Shown piece after piece: positions 1-8,067 of a DNA stretch of 64,000 bases; the first letter of the stretch is position 1; the number at the start of each line of letters is the position of its first letter. The stretch comes from Akkermansia muciniphila (lineage in GTDB: Bacteria > Verrucomicrobiota > Verrucomicrobiia > Limisphaerales > BJHT01). A program made the translations under genes and the position numbers. The notes under the pieces were generated by a model that was given only the letters and a program-made list of their open reading frames with translations, searched no databases and had not been told where the DNA came from. The stretch covers positions 1-64,000 of the forward strand of contig CAMAUZ010000040.1 of NCBI GenBank assembly GCA_945861535.1, in the 5' to 3' direction.

Positions 1-1
1 A

Positions 2-1606
2 TATCGCTACTACTACCATCCCGACGTCCTTTTCAATCGCACCACCCGCCCGACCAAGGAGTCAGCGGTCGAATTCCTTTACAACCGGCTCAAGGCGCAA
101 CCGGGCAAGATCACGATCGTCGCCGCCGGGCCGCTCACCAACATTGCCCGCCTCATCGCCGACAAGCCCGACAGCAAGGCGTGGATCAAACGCATCGTCG
201 TGGTGGGCGGCTCCATCCAGGAGCCTGCGCCCGAGGCCAACCTCCGCGCCGACATCGACGCCGCGCGCACCGTCTTCGCCTCCGGCGTGCCGCTTGTCGT
301 TGTGCCGCGCGAAGTCACCGCCAAACTCCTGCTCGACGACGATGGCCTGCGCCGAGTCTTTGCGCCTGTGACCACGCTCTCCCTGCAACTCGAGACGCTG
401 CACCAACTCGGCGACGAGAAGCATCCCGGCCTCGCCGCTGTGCTCGCGGTCGCCCTGTGCCTGGATGATCGCTTCGCGTCGTTCGAGGATCTCGCGATCG
501 AGATCGACAAGGAAGGCGTCACCCGCGTCACCAAGGGGAAGCCGAACGCCCGGGTCGCGACGTCCGTCCGCGCTGGCGACTTCCTCAAGTGGTATGTGGA
601 CCGCATGGCCTCGTGTGTCTCGCCCGCGAAGCAGCCGTCGAAGCTGATCGCGGCCGGCGGTTTTCCCAATCGCGTGCACGTCGCGGAGGATTATGAAAAC
701 GACCTCGAACGCTTCTGGTGGATGAGCGGCAAGAACGAGACCAAGAACACTCCGCCGGGCAGCCGTCGCGTGTGCCGAGGGACGCTGACCCACGACTACG
801 ACGATCTGCTGGGCAACCCGAAGGCCATGCACACCGCCGTCATCTTCAACCCCGTCCCCGGTCCGCCCATGGGCAAGAACCCACGCTTAAGTTTCCGCTA
901 CTTCCTCAAGGGGACGGATCGGCTGTGCGTGCAAATCTACAGCCTCTCGAACGGCTATCATCGGCAGCTTTACCTGACCGGACTGCCGCAGGGGCGCTGG
1001 GAATCGGGAACGGTGGACATGACGGCGACGCGTCGTCCGGACGGCACCGGCGGCCCGCTGTCGGAACACGAGCGCATCGATGACATCCAGTTCTACGCCG
1101 AGCCGACGGCCGAGCTGCTCATCGACGATGTGCTCTTGTTCGATGCGGCCGCACCGGGCGAGAAACGGCCGTTCCCAAAACACATCCACTTCACCGCGAC
1201 GTTCGACACCGGCGTGGCCGGCAAACACTGGTTGGGCAACTTCGACTTGCTGCCGGACAAGGGCTACTTCTGGCGGGCGGCCAAGTCGGTGGACAACGCC
1301 GAGCGAGGCTTCCCTTGGATTCGCCTGCAACTGCGCGGCGAACGCGCCATGGGTGACGCGACTCAGCTCACCTTCCGCTATCGCCTGACCGGTGCGAACT
1401 CGTTGCGAGCCGTGCTCGTCAATCGCACGGCCCAGACCGAGCACGTCGTCGATGTGCAGGATCTCAAGCATGACACGTGGGGCGAGGCGACGGTCGATTT
1501 CAAGGGGCCGAAGCTGGGCGACCGTGTTGACGAGTTACACTGGCTATTGCCGCGCGGCGCGGAACTCTTGCTCGACGACGTGACGTTGTATGTGCCGGGA
1601 CGTTGA
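2..1606 (+). CDS. Nucleoside hydrolase-like protein with C-terminal beta-sandwich, 5' end missing
   Basis: The reading frame is already open at the window edge, so the start codon and the N-terminal metal-binding Asp cluster of the inosine/uridine nucleoside hydrolase family lie outside. What is seen is the family segment AAGPLTNIARL followed by KRIVVVGGS, which matches the core of these ribohydrolases (cleavage of the N-glycosidic bond of nucleosides). After about residue 220 the family domain ends. Two further stretches of roughly 120 residues each, with FRYFLKG/FRYRLTG and LLIDDVLLF/LLLDDVTLY motifs, look like a duplicated carbohydrate-binding-like beta-sandwich. Such fusions are common in secreted PVC catabolic proteins. 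The substrate is unknown. The hydrolase call is good; the C-terminal role is inference. Confidence 0.75.
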   Translation, partial: YRYYYHPDVLFNRTTRPTKESAVEFLYNRLKAQPGKITIVAAGPLTNIARLIADKPDSKAWIKRIVVVGGSIQEPAPEANLRADIDAARTVFASGVPLVVVPREVTAKLLLDDDGLRRVFAPVTTLSLQLETLHQLGDEKHPGLAAVLAVALCLDDRFASFEDLAIEIDKEGVTRVTKGKPNARVATSVRAGDFLKWYVDRMASCVSPAKQPSKLIAAGGFPNRVHVAEDYENDLERFWWMSGKNETKNTPPGSRRVCRGTLTHDYDDLLGNPKAMHTAVIFNPVPGPPMGKNPRLSFRYFLKGTDRLCVQIYSLSNGYHRQLYLTGLPQGRWESGTVDMTATRRPDGTGGPLSEHERIDDIQFYAEPTAELLIDDVLLFDAAAPGEKRPFPKHIHFTATFDTGVAGKHWLGNFDLLPDKGYFWRAAKSVDNAERGFPWIRLQLRGERAMGDATQLTFRYRLTGANSLRAVLVNRTAQTEHVVDVQDLKHDTWGEATVDFKGPKLGDRVDELHWLLPRGAELLLDDVTLYVPGR

Positions 1607-1680
1607 AACGGCGGCATCACACAGGAAGACAACTAAGCACCTTTTGAAGAATGTACCACGACTCACCCCGCTACACCCTA

Positions 1681-1780
1681 GCAGCCTGTTGAAATACTCG
1701 CTTCCAGCTAATAACTCGTGTGAAATCCCCAATGAAAATAGGGGGCGGGACTTCAAAAGATGAGTATTTCAACTGGCTGC
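1681..1780. repeat. 100-bp MITE-like element with 19-bp inverted ends
   Basis: The left end (GCAGCCTGTTGAAATACTC, 1681-1699) and the right end (1762-1780) are inverted repeats with a single mismatch, enclosing about 60 bp with no ORF. The ends resemble terminal inverted repeats of IS1182/IS5-like transposons (a CTGTTGAAA core), so this is probably a non-autonomous miniature element. It sits immediately upstream of the sialidase-like gene and even supplies an in-frame ATG at its right end. No clear target-site duplication is visible. Confidence 0.55.
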
Positions 1781-1792
1781 CAGGACTTGACC

Positions 1793-3091
1793 ATGAACCA
1801 ACCCCGACTTTGCAGTGCGCCGGCTCAACTTTTAGCGCTATGGCTTTTCGTGCTGGGAACGAGCGAGCTTGTTGTCGGCGCGGACGCACCGGCCAACGAC
1901 CTGACGCGTGTTCGATTAGGCAACGTCTCGGTCACCATGTCGCCGCCGGTGGTCGTTTCGCTCTCGGCGCCGGGCGAGCGGCGGTGGGGACAGCATCAGT
2001 TTCCGGCTTTGTCGCGACTCCCGGATGGGCGGTTGTGGCTGACGTACAACGCCTCGGCGGATCGGGACGACGAGTACGGCCGTCCCGGTCCGGTCTTCGT
2101 CTCGTCGGATCAAGGCCGCTCGTGGACGAAGGCCCAACCCGACGATTCGCGGTTGGCGATCTCGCATTCCGTGGTGTCGCCGGTTGGCAAGGGCGAATTC
2201 CTTTGCGTGCCCATGTCACCGGGGCTATCGATCAACCGCGAAAAACTGCAGCTTCCGGAGCCGGCCACCAAGTTCAACGTCTACGGCGAGGTATTGCTGT
2301 ATCGGTTGGGCGACTGTCCGCCGCGAGTCGGTGAATTCGTCGGTCGAATTCCGGCGTTGCGATGGCGATCGGAACAGCAAGCCTGGCAGCGTGAAGAAAT
2401 CGAATGGGACACGACTGACGCGCTCGTGCGAACTCGCAAAAGCGACTACGTCTTCTCGCGGCCGTACCTCGACAACGCCTTGGTGCGGATCGGCGAGCGG
2501 CTCTTCTACGCGAGCTATCACCTCGGCTATCGGCTGCCCGATGGTTCCTGGCCGAAGAATTACGCCGCATGGTGCATGGTCTCCGACGACAACGGCCGAA
2601 AATGGCAGCGGCTCGGACTGATCGCCCACGACCCCACGGGCAACGCCATGATGGGCGAGCCGAGTCTCGTGGCCACGGAAAACGGCGACTTGGCGTGCTT
2701 GATCCGCACCACCGACCACCGCCAACGCCCGTTACTCGCGACCTATTCCCGCGACGGTGGACGAACGTGGGAGCCGACTCGCGAGCTGTTCAAGTTCGGC
2801 GTCATGCCACAGACACTGCGATTGAAGAACGGAGTTGTCGTGGCTTCGTTTGGCCGCCCGGGTGTTCAACTGGCCGTAGCTCAGGACACTGCGGCGCGAA
2901 TCTGGTCGCCGATGCTGCCGCTCGTCGCGGGCGATCATTCCTGCGGCTACACCCGCCTGCTGCCGCTGGATGAACGAAGCTTTCTGATCGTGTACTCGAA
3001 CTTCCAATGGCCCGACAACGGGGAGCAGCGAAAGTCGATTCTGGTGCGGCGAATCGCAGCGGAAAGGGTGTCAGGAACCGTTTCCGAGTAG
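1793..3091 (+). CDS. Secreted sialidase-like (BNR/Asp-box) protein
   Basis: The protein has 432 residues from the ATG at 1793. The frame is open from 1760, but residues before MNQPRL would precede the signal peptide and come from the MITE-like element. An N-terminal hydrophobic segment (LLALWLFVLGTSELVVGA) is a signal peptide. Three Asp-box motifs of the S-x-D-x-G-x-x-W type are visible: SSDQGRSW, SDDNGRKW and SRDGGRTW. They are spaced along a six-bladed-propeller-sized protein, as in exo-alpha-sialidase-like BNR families. PVC bacteria carry many paralogues acting on sulfated or acetylated glycans. The catalytic Arg triad cannot be assigned by eye, so true sialidase activity is not claimed. 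The neighbours (nucleoside hydrolase, LamG protein) fit a scavenging cluster. Confidence 0.72.
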   Translation: MNQPRLCSAPAQLLALWLFVLGTSELVVGADAPANDLTRVRLGNVSVTMSPPVVVSLSAPGERRWGQHQFPALSRLPDGRLWLTYNASADRDDEYGRPGPVFVSSDQGRSWTKAQPDDSRLAISHSVVSPVGKGEFLCVPMSPGLSINREKLQLPEPATKFNVYGEVLLYRLGDCPPRVGEFVGRIPALRWRSEQQAWQREEIEWDTTDALVRTRKSDYVFSRPYLDNALVRIGERLFYASYHLGYRLPDGSWPKNYAAWCMVSDDNGRKWQRLGLIAHDPTGNAMMGEPSLVATENGDLACLIRTTDHRQRPLLATYSRDGGRTWEPTRELFKFGVMPQTLRLKNGVVVASFGRPGVQLAVAQDTAARIWSPMLPLVAGDHSCGYTRLLPLDERSFLIVYSNFQWPDNGEQRKSILVRRIAAERVSGTVSE

Positions 3092-3573
3092 ATCGTCGCT
3101 CCGGGAGTAAAATGGTTCCGGACACGAATGGCACGGTTCCTTATGTTCCAATGATTTACGTCAGTCTGCCGGAATGGCACAAATTCCGGGTGCCGTGAAT
3201 TGCGGGAGTTTGAAAGTGCGTGAGCCGCCTTCATCTTTGTCGATTGCCGTAACTCCTTTGATATCATGATGCAGTGCCATTCGTTCCTGACCCCTTTTCC
3301 GTTCCTGGCGCGACTTGAACGACGGAATTCTGGCGAATTCCGCTACGTAGATGCCAAATGCGCAACTTCAAAGCTGGCGCGTCGGGCTAGTGGAGGAGAG
3401 TATTTTCCGGGAGTTGCCTTAATACGACGGCATCACACAGAAAGACGAACAGGCACCATGAGGTTCTGCGCTCCGAAGCAATCAAAAGGTAACGTTAGGA
3501 TTGAGAGATGGTGTCCGCGTAAGCGGGCCGCAAACGAAAAACCCGCTCTTTTTCACACCCTACAGGAAGCACC
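3092..3573. other. Intergenic gap with short palindromes and a repeated leader motif
   Basis: I see no credible gene. Around 3322-3345 there is an interrupted palindrome GGAATTC-TGGC-GAATTCC. Around 3428-3460 a segment (CGGCATCACACAG, then AAGAC, then GCACC) repeats almost exactly the sequence at 1614-1641 that precedes the previous gene. The gap is visibly more AT-rich than its flanks. Short ORFs in it lack coding character. Confidence 0.5.
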
Positions 3574-4470
3574 ATGACAAACCGAATCTTCTCCCGCTGC
3601 CGCTGTCTCTTGGCCCTCGGAACCGTGGGGCTAATGCTCGGCACCTGCAGTGCCGACGAAAGCGAGATACGCAAAGCCGTCACGTTTTATGCGAGCTTCG
3701 ACGAGAGCCTGAAAGCCGACGTCGGCGTCGGACAACGCACGCCCGACACTCGCTTCAACCACCCAACCGAGAAGGGGCAGTTCGTCTTCGAGAAAGGCGT
3801 CGACCAGAAGGTCTTCACCATCGCGAAGACGAAGGGCATCGCGGCCGGCGCGCTTGAGGCGGTGGACGTGCTGGCGAAGAACGGCCGCATCTTCTACCCG
3901 GCGAAGGAGAACATCGCGTTCAAGAAGGACGGCTGGAGTGGCTCGGTCTCGATGTGGTGCAAGACCGACTCCGACAAACTCATCAAGGCGAAGTTTTGTG
4001 ACCCGGTCCAGATCACGCAGAAGGGCGCGAACAACGGCGGACTGTGGTTCGACTTCAACGACGCCAGGCCGCGCGACCTGCGGCATGGCGCCTTCCCGAT
4101 GATTCCCGAAGGACAGAAGGGCATCGGCGAGAACGACCCCAATGCGCCGATGGTTCGCGTGCCCGGCATCGGCTGGAAATCCGCCGATTGGCACCATGTC
4201 GCGCTCACGTTCAAGAATCTCGATACCGGCAAGCCCGACGCCGTGACGGCGCTTTACATCGACGGCAAACTCATCGGCGAAGTGAGAGACCGGGCCATCG
4301 CGATGGGCTGGGACATCGAGAAGGCCGGCATCTATGTCTCGATCAATTACATCGGTCTGCTCGACGAGTTCGCATTGTTCGACAGGTCACTCACGGTCGA
4401 GGAAGTGGCGCTGCTTCACAAAAAGCCCGATCTGCTGTCGCCGCTCAAGAAAATGGCCGCACCCAAGTAG
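3574..4470 (+). CDS. Secreted LamG/concanavalin-like domain protein
   Basis: The protein has 298 residues. The N-terminus MTNRIFSRCRCLLALGTVGLMLGTCSA is a signal peptide. The remainder is one LamG-like jelly-roll: VTFYASFDESLKAD opens the fold, GSVSMWCKTD and DWHHVALTFKNL are the typical central strands, LYIDGKLIGEV follows, and IGLLDEFALFDRSLTVEEV closes it. LamG domains bind glycans or proteins and in PVC bacteria are often attached to cytochrome or hydrolase modules; here the domain stands alone. It probably acts outside the cytoplasmic membrane. The ligand is unknown. It lies in the same orientation as the preceding sialidase-like gene, about 480 bp downstream, so joint transcription is not certain. 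Confidence 0.78.
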   Translation: MTNRIFSRCRCLLALGTVGLMLGTCSADESEIRKAVTFYASFDESLKADVGVGQRTPDTRFNHPTEKGQFVFEKGVDQKVFTIAKTKGIAAGALEAVDVLAKNGRIFYPAKENIAFKKDGWSGSVSMWCKTDSDKLIKAKFCDPVQITQKGANNGGLWFDFNDARPRDLRHGAFPMIPEGQKGIGENDPNAPMVRVPGIGWKSADWHHVALTFKNLDTGKPDAVTALYIDGKLIGEVRDRAIAMGWDIEKAGIYVSINYIGLLDEFALFDRSLTVEEVALLHKKPDLLSPLKKMAAPK

Positions 4471-4552
4471 CCACCCGCCGCAAAGGCCCCCACGCTTTGG
4501 TCTTCAGCAGGGCAGGAAAAGGGGAAGCAACCGGGTGGTCGCCGGCGAATGA

Positions 4553-4807
4553 AAGCTGCCGATCACGGATGAAACCCGCGCCGTCGTGGCGATCCTGTAT
4601 CCGACCGCCGAGGAAGCCGGCCTCACCTGCGCCATCGTGACCGCCGCGGCGAAGGTGCGCGACCTGAACTGCAAATACTTGGCCGAAGGCAAAGGCGCGG
4701 CCGTCACCGCCCACTTCGGCCCCGACGGCTTCACTCTCTGCGATCCGAACCGCGCGGGCGAAGGCGCGAACAAGGTGTTTCAGAAGATTTACGAGAAGGC
4801 GATTTGA
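4553..4807 (+). pseudogene. C-terminal fragment of an unrecognised gene
   Basis: An open frame of about 84 codons follows an in-frame stop at 4550 and has no ATG; the first usable start is GTG at 4586. The product (KLPITDETRAVVAILYP, then AAAKVRDLNCKYLAEGKG, then FGPDGFTLCDP) has good protein-like composition and codon use, so it looks like the tail of a longer gene whose 5' part has been lost. I do not recognise the family. It could also be a small intact protein starting at GTG, but no ribosome-binding site is visible. Confidence 0.4.
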
Positions 4808-4978
4808 ATGCGGTTCCGGTGCGAGTATCCATTGACAAGCACTGACCCCGTACTCGCTGACCTGTCACCGCGCCTGCCAAGCCGCCGTCGCACCCGTCGG
4901 CTAATCGTTCCCGCAAACTTCACCGGCCTCGCCCCCCCCCCAATGGAGCTGCCGGTTGGACACTGACCGCCAGCACGC

Positions 4979-5398
4979 TCAATCCGTGATGACCACCTGC
5001 ATTCGGTTGCGATCCAGGGCGAAGCGCTTTCCCGGCGGCGGTTTGGGCATGGCCTTGAGGTATTTCGCTTTGACCAACGCATCGAAATCCGCCGGCAGCT
5101 TCTGCTTGTCCATCTGGTAAAGGTGAATCGCCCCGGTCAACTCCTGGTGGATCGGCAGGCGAAGGGATGAATTATTCGGCGCGGTGGGAAGTTGGTCGGG
5201 AGCCGGCTGCTGTGGGCTGACAGTGGGCGTCGCGGCGACGGGTTGCTTGGTGGTTGCCGACGGTTGGGATTCCTCGGCTTTGGGGGCCTCGGCAGCCAGT
5301 TCGGACTGCGGGGTAACTGGCTGGCGGCGACAACCTTGCACCACTACCAGCGCGAACAAAATCAACCCCAACCCGCCTCGGGTAAACATGCTGTTCAT
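4979..5398 (-). CDS. Small lipoprotein with proline-rich linker
   Basis: The protein has 139 residues. The N-terminus has a lipoprotein signal with lipobox VVQGC (Cys23), so the mature protein should be lipid-anchored. It is followed by a Pro/Ala/Gln-rich linker to about residue 75. The C-terminal domain (TGAIHLYQMDKQKLPADFDALVKAKYLKAMPKPPPGKRFALD) is of a type that recurs in Verrucomicrobiota next to pseudopilin genes and resembles the end of pseudopilin-like proteins (residue selection by eye only). It is transcribed in the same direction as the pseudopilin gene just upstream (gap about 22 bp), so the two probably form an operon. Function unknown. Confidence 0.68.
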   Translation of the reverse strand: MNSMFTRGGLGLILFALVVVQGCRRQPVTPQSELAAEAPKAEESQPSATTKQPVAATPTVSPQQPAPDQLPTAPNNSSLRLPIHQELTGAIHLYQMDKQKLPADFDALVKAKYLKAMPKPPPGKRFALDRNRMQVVITD

Positions 5399-5420
5399 CG
5401 TCGGTTAGCCCCTGCGGAGG

Positions 5421-6237
5421 CTAGAAGGAAGCGGTGTAGGGAGCGGTCCAGGCAGCCGCCACGGTGTCGGTGTCTTGCCCGGCGGCGTTCAGCAAGCCAA
5501 AGTCACCGCTGGTGAGCTTGGTGTGGTGCCGCCATTCGACGTGTCCATCCATGAAAATGAGGTTGCCGCCACCCTCGTGGTTCGACGAATACCATTCCCA
5601 ATACGGATAGGCTGCCCCCGGGTAGAAGTTCGGATCCCGAGTCAGATGCCAGTTCGTATAAATGCGAGGATTTGCGACGCTAACAACGGAAGGACGGAGC
5701 CACGCGACCTGCGTGCGCGCGGAACTCTCCTGGAGGGCGATGATGCGGCTGGGATTGGGCACACTGCTGGTGCGACGTGTCAAATTGAGCGCGCTCATCA
5801 CCACTGCATTGCCCATGTAAATGGTGTCGTTGTTGGCATCGGCCGCGTTTACCGGATCCTGATATTCCAACCGCGAAGCGATGCAGGTGAAGGCCTTACC
5901 ATTGGTGCCGAGGGTGGGTTGGAGCACTCCCAGGATATTGGGCGTCGTTGTCGTCGCAAAGAAGTTAACCTGGCTGGCACCCTGAGGGGGCATCCGCTCG
6001 TCCTGATCGGATGCATACATCATGACGGCAAGCGCCACCTGCTTCTGATTGGAGAGACAGTGCGTCCGCTTGGCCTTTGCTTTCGCCTTGCTCAAAGCGG
6101 GCAGGAGCATCGCCGCGAGAATCCCAATGATGGCAATGACGACGAGGAGTTCGATCAGGGTAAAGCCGCCAGTCGCTGGCGCAGAAGCCGGTCGCTGGCG
6201 CAGAAGCCGGTCGCTGGCGCAAGGGCATTAGTTTCAT
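5421..6237 (-). pseudogene. Type II secretion-like pseudopilin (prepilin N-terminal methylation motif), frameshifted near its start
   Basis: Downstream of a normal ATG (6237) lies a prepilin signal [20 protein letters not shown] followed by [24 protein letters not shown] and a C-terminal domain ending in [14 protein letters not shown], the hallmark of the abundant PVC pseudopilin family. The ATG and the prepilin motif are in different frames. Between them a 19-bp unit (GTCGCTGGCGCAGAAGCCG on the + strand) occurs twice in tandem plus a 12-bp partial copy (6172-6221). Removing one 19-bp unit gives [25 protein letters not shown] without interruption. With the present sequence no ATG, GTG or TTG is in frame before the signal (only CTG). 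Either the gene is off, or phase-variable, or this is an assembly error. Confidence 0.78.
6172..6221. repeat. 19-bp tandem duplication (2 copies plus 12 bp)
   Basis: Units are at 6172-6190 and 6191-6209, with a partial unit at 6210-6221. The copies are identical. Because 19 is not a multiple of three, copy number sets the reading frame of the pseudopilin gene on the minus strand. Two units in total (including the partial one) restore the frame; three break it. Confidence 0.9.
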
Positions 6238-6365
6238 GGCCGCTGGAAGAAATATGCTGGCCTCCGTCATCTGGCAAGGGCGGATATTACGAACCGACGA
6301 AAGGAGAGGTGAGGCGCTTGCCCCGCCACGGTCCTCCGCCTAGCCTCCGAGCAGCTAAAGTCACC

Positions 6366-7838
6366 ATGAAACACACGCAAAAAGCCATCACGCGACGCGC
6401 GTTTGTCGCCGGTTCGTCAGCCGCCGTGGCCGGGGTTCTCATCGACACTCGCGCCAGCGAAGCCGCGCAAGCCGCGGGGCCGTTTCAGGCGATGGGCACG
6501 CGCGCGGGTGAGGTGACCGACACAACGGCCATCGTCTGGGCCCGGCTCACGGCTGCGCCGACGCGCAACCACAGCGGCGTGGTCATTCCCAAGCGCGCGA
6601 AGGACGAGGCGAAGCGGGGCAAGTCGGAATCGAAGGTGAATGTGCCGGTGGAGCAACTCGAAGGGGCGTGTCCCGGTGCGCGAGGGCGTGTGCAGTTGCG
6701 CTACGGCACCCGCGAGGATTTGAGCGATGCGAAGGTGACGGAGATTGCGGTGGCGGCGGCGGAGAATGACTTCACCTGCCACTTCAAGCTGGGCGGACTG
6801 CAGCCCGGGACGGTGTATCATTACGCGAGCGAGCTCCCCGGTGCCGCGAAGGAGACGGCGTTTCGCGGGAGGTTCGAAACGGCACCGGCGCCCGCTGCGC
6901 CGGGCAACCTCCGCTTCTGCGTGATGACCTGCCAGGGCTACCCCGACCGCGGCCATCCCGACGGGCACCCCATTTATCCCGCGATGGGCGAGTTCAAACC
7001 GCAGTTCACCTGCCTCACCGGCGATCTCGTTTACTACGACAACGATGAACCGGTCGCGGTGACGGAGCGGCTCGCGCGCTATCATTGGGAACGAATGTTC
7101 AGCCTGCCGCGATTGATTGAGTTCAATCGGAACCACTCGACCTACTGGCTGAAGGACGATCACGACACTCTCAGCAACGACTCAGGGCCAGGCGCGACGA
7201 TGGGTGAGTTCACCTTTGCGCAGGGACAGAAAATTTTTCAGCAACAGGCGCCGATGAACCACGACGGCCCGAGCTACCGCACCGTCCGCTGGGGCCGCGA
7301 CCTGCAAGTGTGGTTCACCGACGGCCGCGATTTTCGCTCGAAGAACAAATCACCCGACGGCCCGGAAAAAACTATCTGGGGTGCGGAGCAGAAGGCGTGG
7401 TTCAAGCGCACCGTGAAGGAGAGCAACGCGAGGTGGAAAGTGCTCGTCTCGCCCACGCCGCTGGTCGGTCCCGACCGGAAAAACAAGCGGGACAACCACG
7501 CCAACGAAGGCTTCACCCACGAGGGCGACGAACTCCGCGCGTGGCTGAAGGCCCACGTGCCGGACAATTTCTTCGTCATCTGCGGCGACCGCCACTGGCA
7601 ATACCACTCGGTGCATCCCGCGACGGGCGTCCACGAATTCAGCGCCGGCCCGGCGAGCGATGAGCACGCGAGCGGCTCGCCCGGCCACGACCCGAAGATT
7701 CACCAATTCCACCGCGTCCGCGGCGGCTTCCTCGCCGTCACCCTGCGGCGCGAGGGCGCGCAGAGCCGCATCCTCTTCGAGCACCGCGATGTGATGGGGA
7801 AGGTGGTTTACTCGTGGAATGCAGCGCGTCCGATCTGA
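6366..7838 (+). CDS. PhoD-like alkaline phosphatase/metallophosphatase, Tat-exported
   Basis: The frame is open from 5475, but that part is antisense to the pseudopilin gene; the start at 6366 gives 490 residues beginning with a twin-arginine signal (AITRRAFVAGSSAAVAG). An N-terminal PhoD-type fibronectin-like domain (GEVTDTTAIVWARL to YHYASELPG) precedes the calcineurin-like phosphoesterase domain. Metal-site candidates are CVMTCQGYPD, TGDLVYYDND, WLKDDHDTLSNDS, CGDRHW and the final HEFSAGP. The family (alkaline phosphatase D) is a Ca/Fe-dependent phosphodiesterase/phosphomonoesterase working outside the cytoplasmic membrane. Length is normal. The gene runs away from the pseudopilin gene and is alone in its transcription unit. 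Confidence 0.85.
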   Translation: MKHTQKAITRRAFVAGSSAAVAGVLIDTRASEAAQAAGPFQAMGTRAGEVTDTTAIVWARLTAAPTRNHSGVVIPKRAKDEAKRGKSESKVNVPVEQLEGACPGARGRVQLRYGTREDLSDAKVTEIAVAAAENDFTCHFKLGGLQPGTVYHYASELPGAAKETAFRGRFETAPAPAAPGNLRFCVMTCQGYPDRGHPDGHPIYPAMGEFKPQFTCLTGDLVYYDNDEPVAVTERLARYHWERMFSLPRLIEFNRNHSTYWLKDDHDTLSNDSGPGATMGEFTFAQGQKIFQQQAPMNHDGPSYRTVRWGRDLQVWFTDGRDFRSKNKSPDGPEKTIWGAEQKAWFKRTVKESNARWKVLVSPTPLVGPDRKNKRDNHANEGFTHEGDELRAWLKAHVPDNFFVICGDRHWQYHSVHPATGVHEFSAGPASDEHASGSPGHDPKIHQFHRVRGGFLAVTLRREGAQSRILFEHRDVMGKVVYSWNAARPI

Positions 7839-7913
7839 AGTCGCCACGCCTTTGAGCAAGGCCAGCGTGGTAACTCTCCGGAACGGTCCATTCGATTGGC
7901 GAGCTTGCCATGA

Positions 7914-8042
7914 AAAAAGAAAACCGGCGGGAAGATGATCCCCGCCGGTTTCCGTTTTAGAAACGCTTTTGAACCGGTGTCCACGCATGGCGCGGAGAAA
8001 GAACGGTTTGCGCCTCTAACTTTGTCTTGATTCCAATTTAGA
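7914..8042 (-). ncRNA. Candidate tracrRNA of the type II CRISPR locus
   Basis: Reading the minus strand, positions 8038-8020 (AATTGGAATCAAGACAAAG) are complementary to nucleotides 2-20 of the CRISPR repeat read as GCTTTGCCTTGATTCC..., with only one mismatch (at 8025). Going 3' of this anti-repeat there is a GC hairpin (GGCGC...GCGCC, about 8012-7990) and then an 11-bp stem (7951-7921) followed by TCTTTTTT on the minus strand, a strong intrinsic terminator. Anti-repeat, stem-loops and terminator in about 130 nt, divergent from and just upstream of cas9, is the standard tracrRNA arrangement. It also fixes the array transcription direction as minus. The exact 5' end and promoter are not visible; they would lie inside the cas9 5' region. 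Confidence 0.85.
7919..7958 (-). terminator. Intrinsic terminator (tracrRNA end)
   Basis: Arms AAACCGGCGGG (7921-7931) and CCCGCCGGTTT (7941-7951) form an 11-bp stem with a 9-nt loop. On the minus strand the stem is followed by TCTTTTTT (7920-7913), the stronger U tract. On the plus strand it is followed by CCGTTTT, so weak bidirectional use is possible for anything read through from the left. Confidence 0.8.
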
Positions 8043-8067
8043 CGTCCGGAAACTGCCCGTTCATTCC

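Noticed and set aside
5475-6365. N-terminal extension of the PhoD-like frame
   Set aside because: It lies antisense to the pseudopilin gene and precedes a clear Tat signal at 6366.
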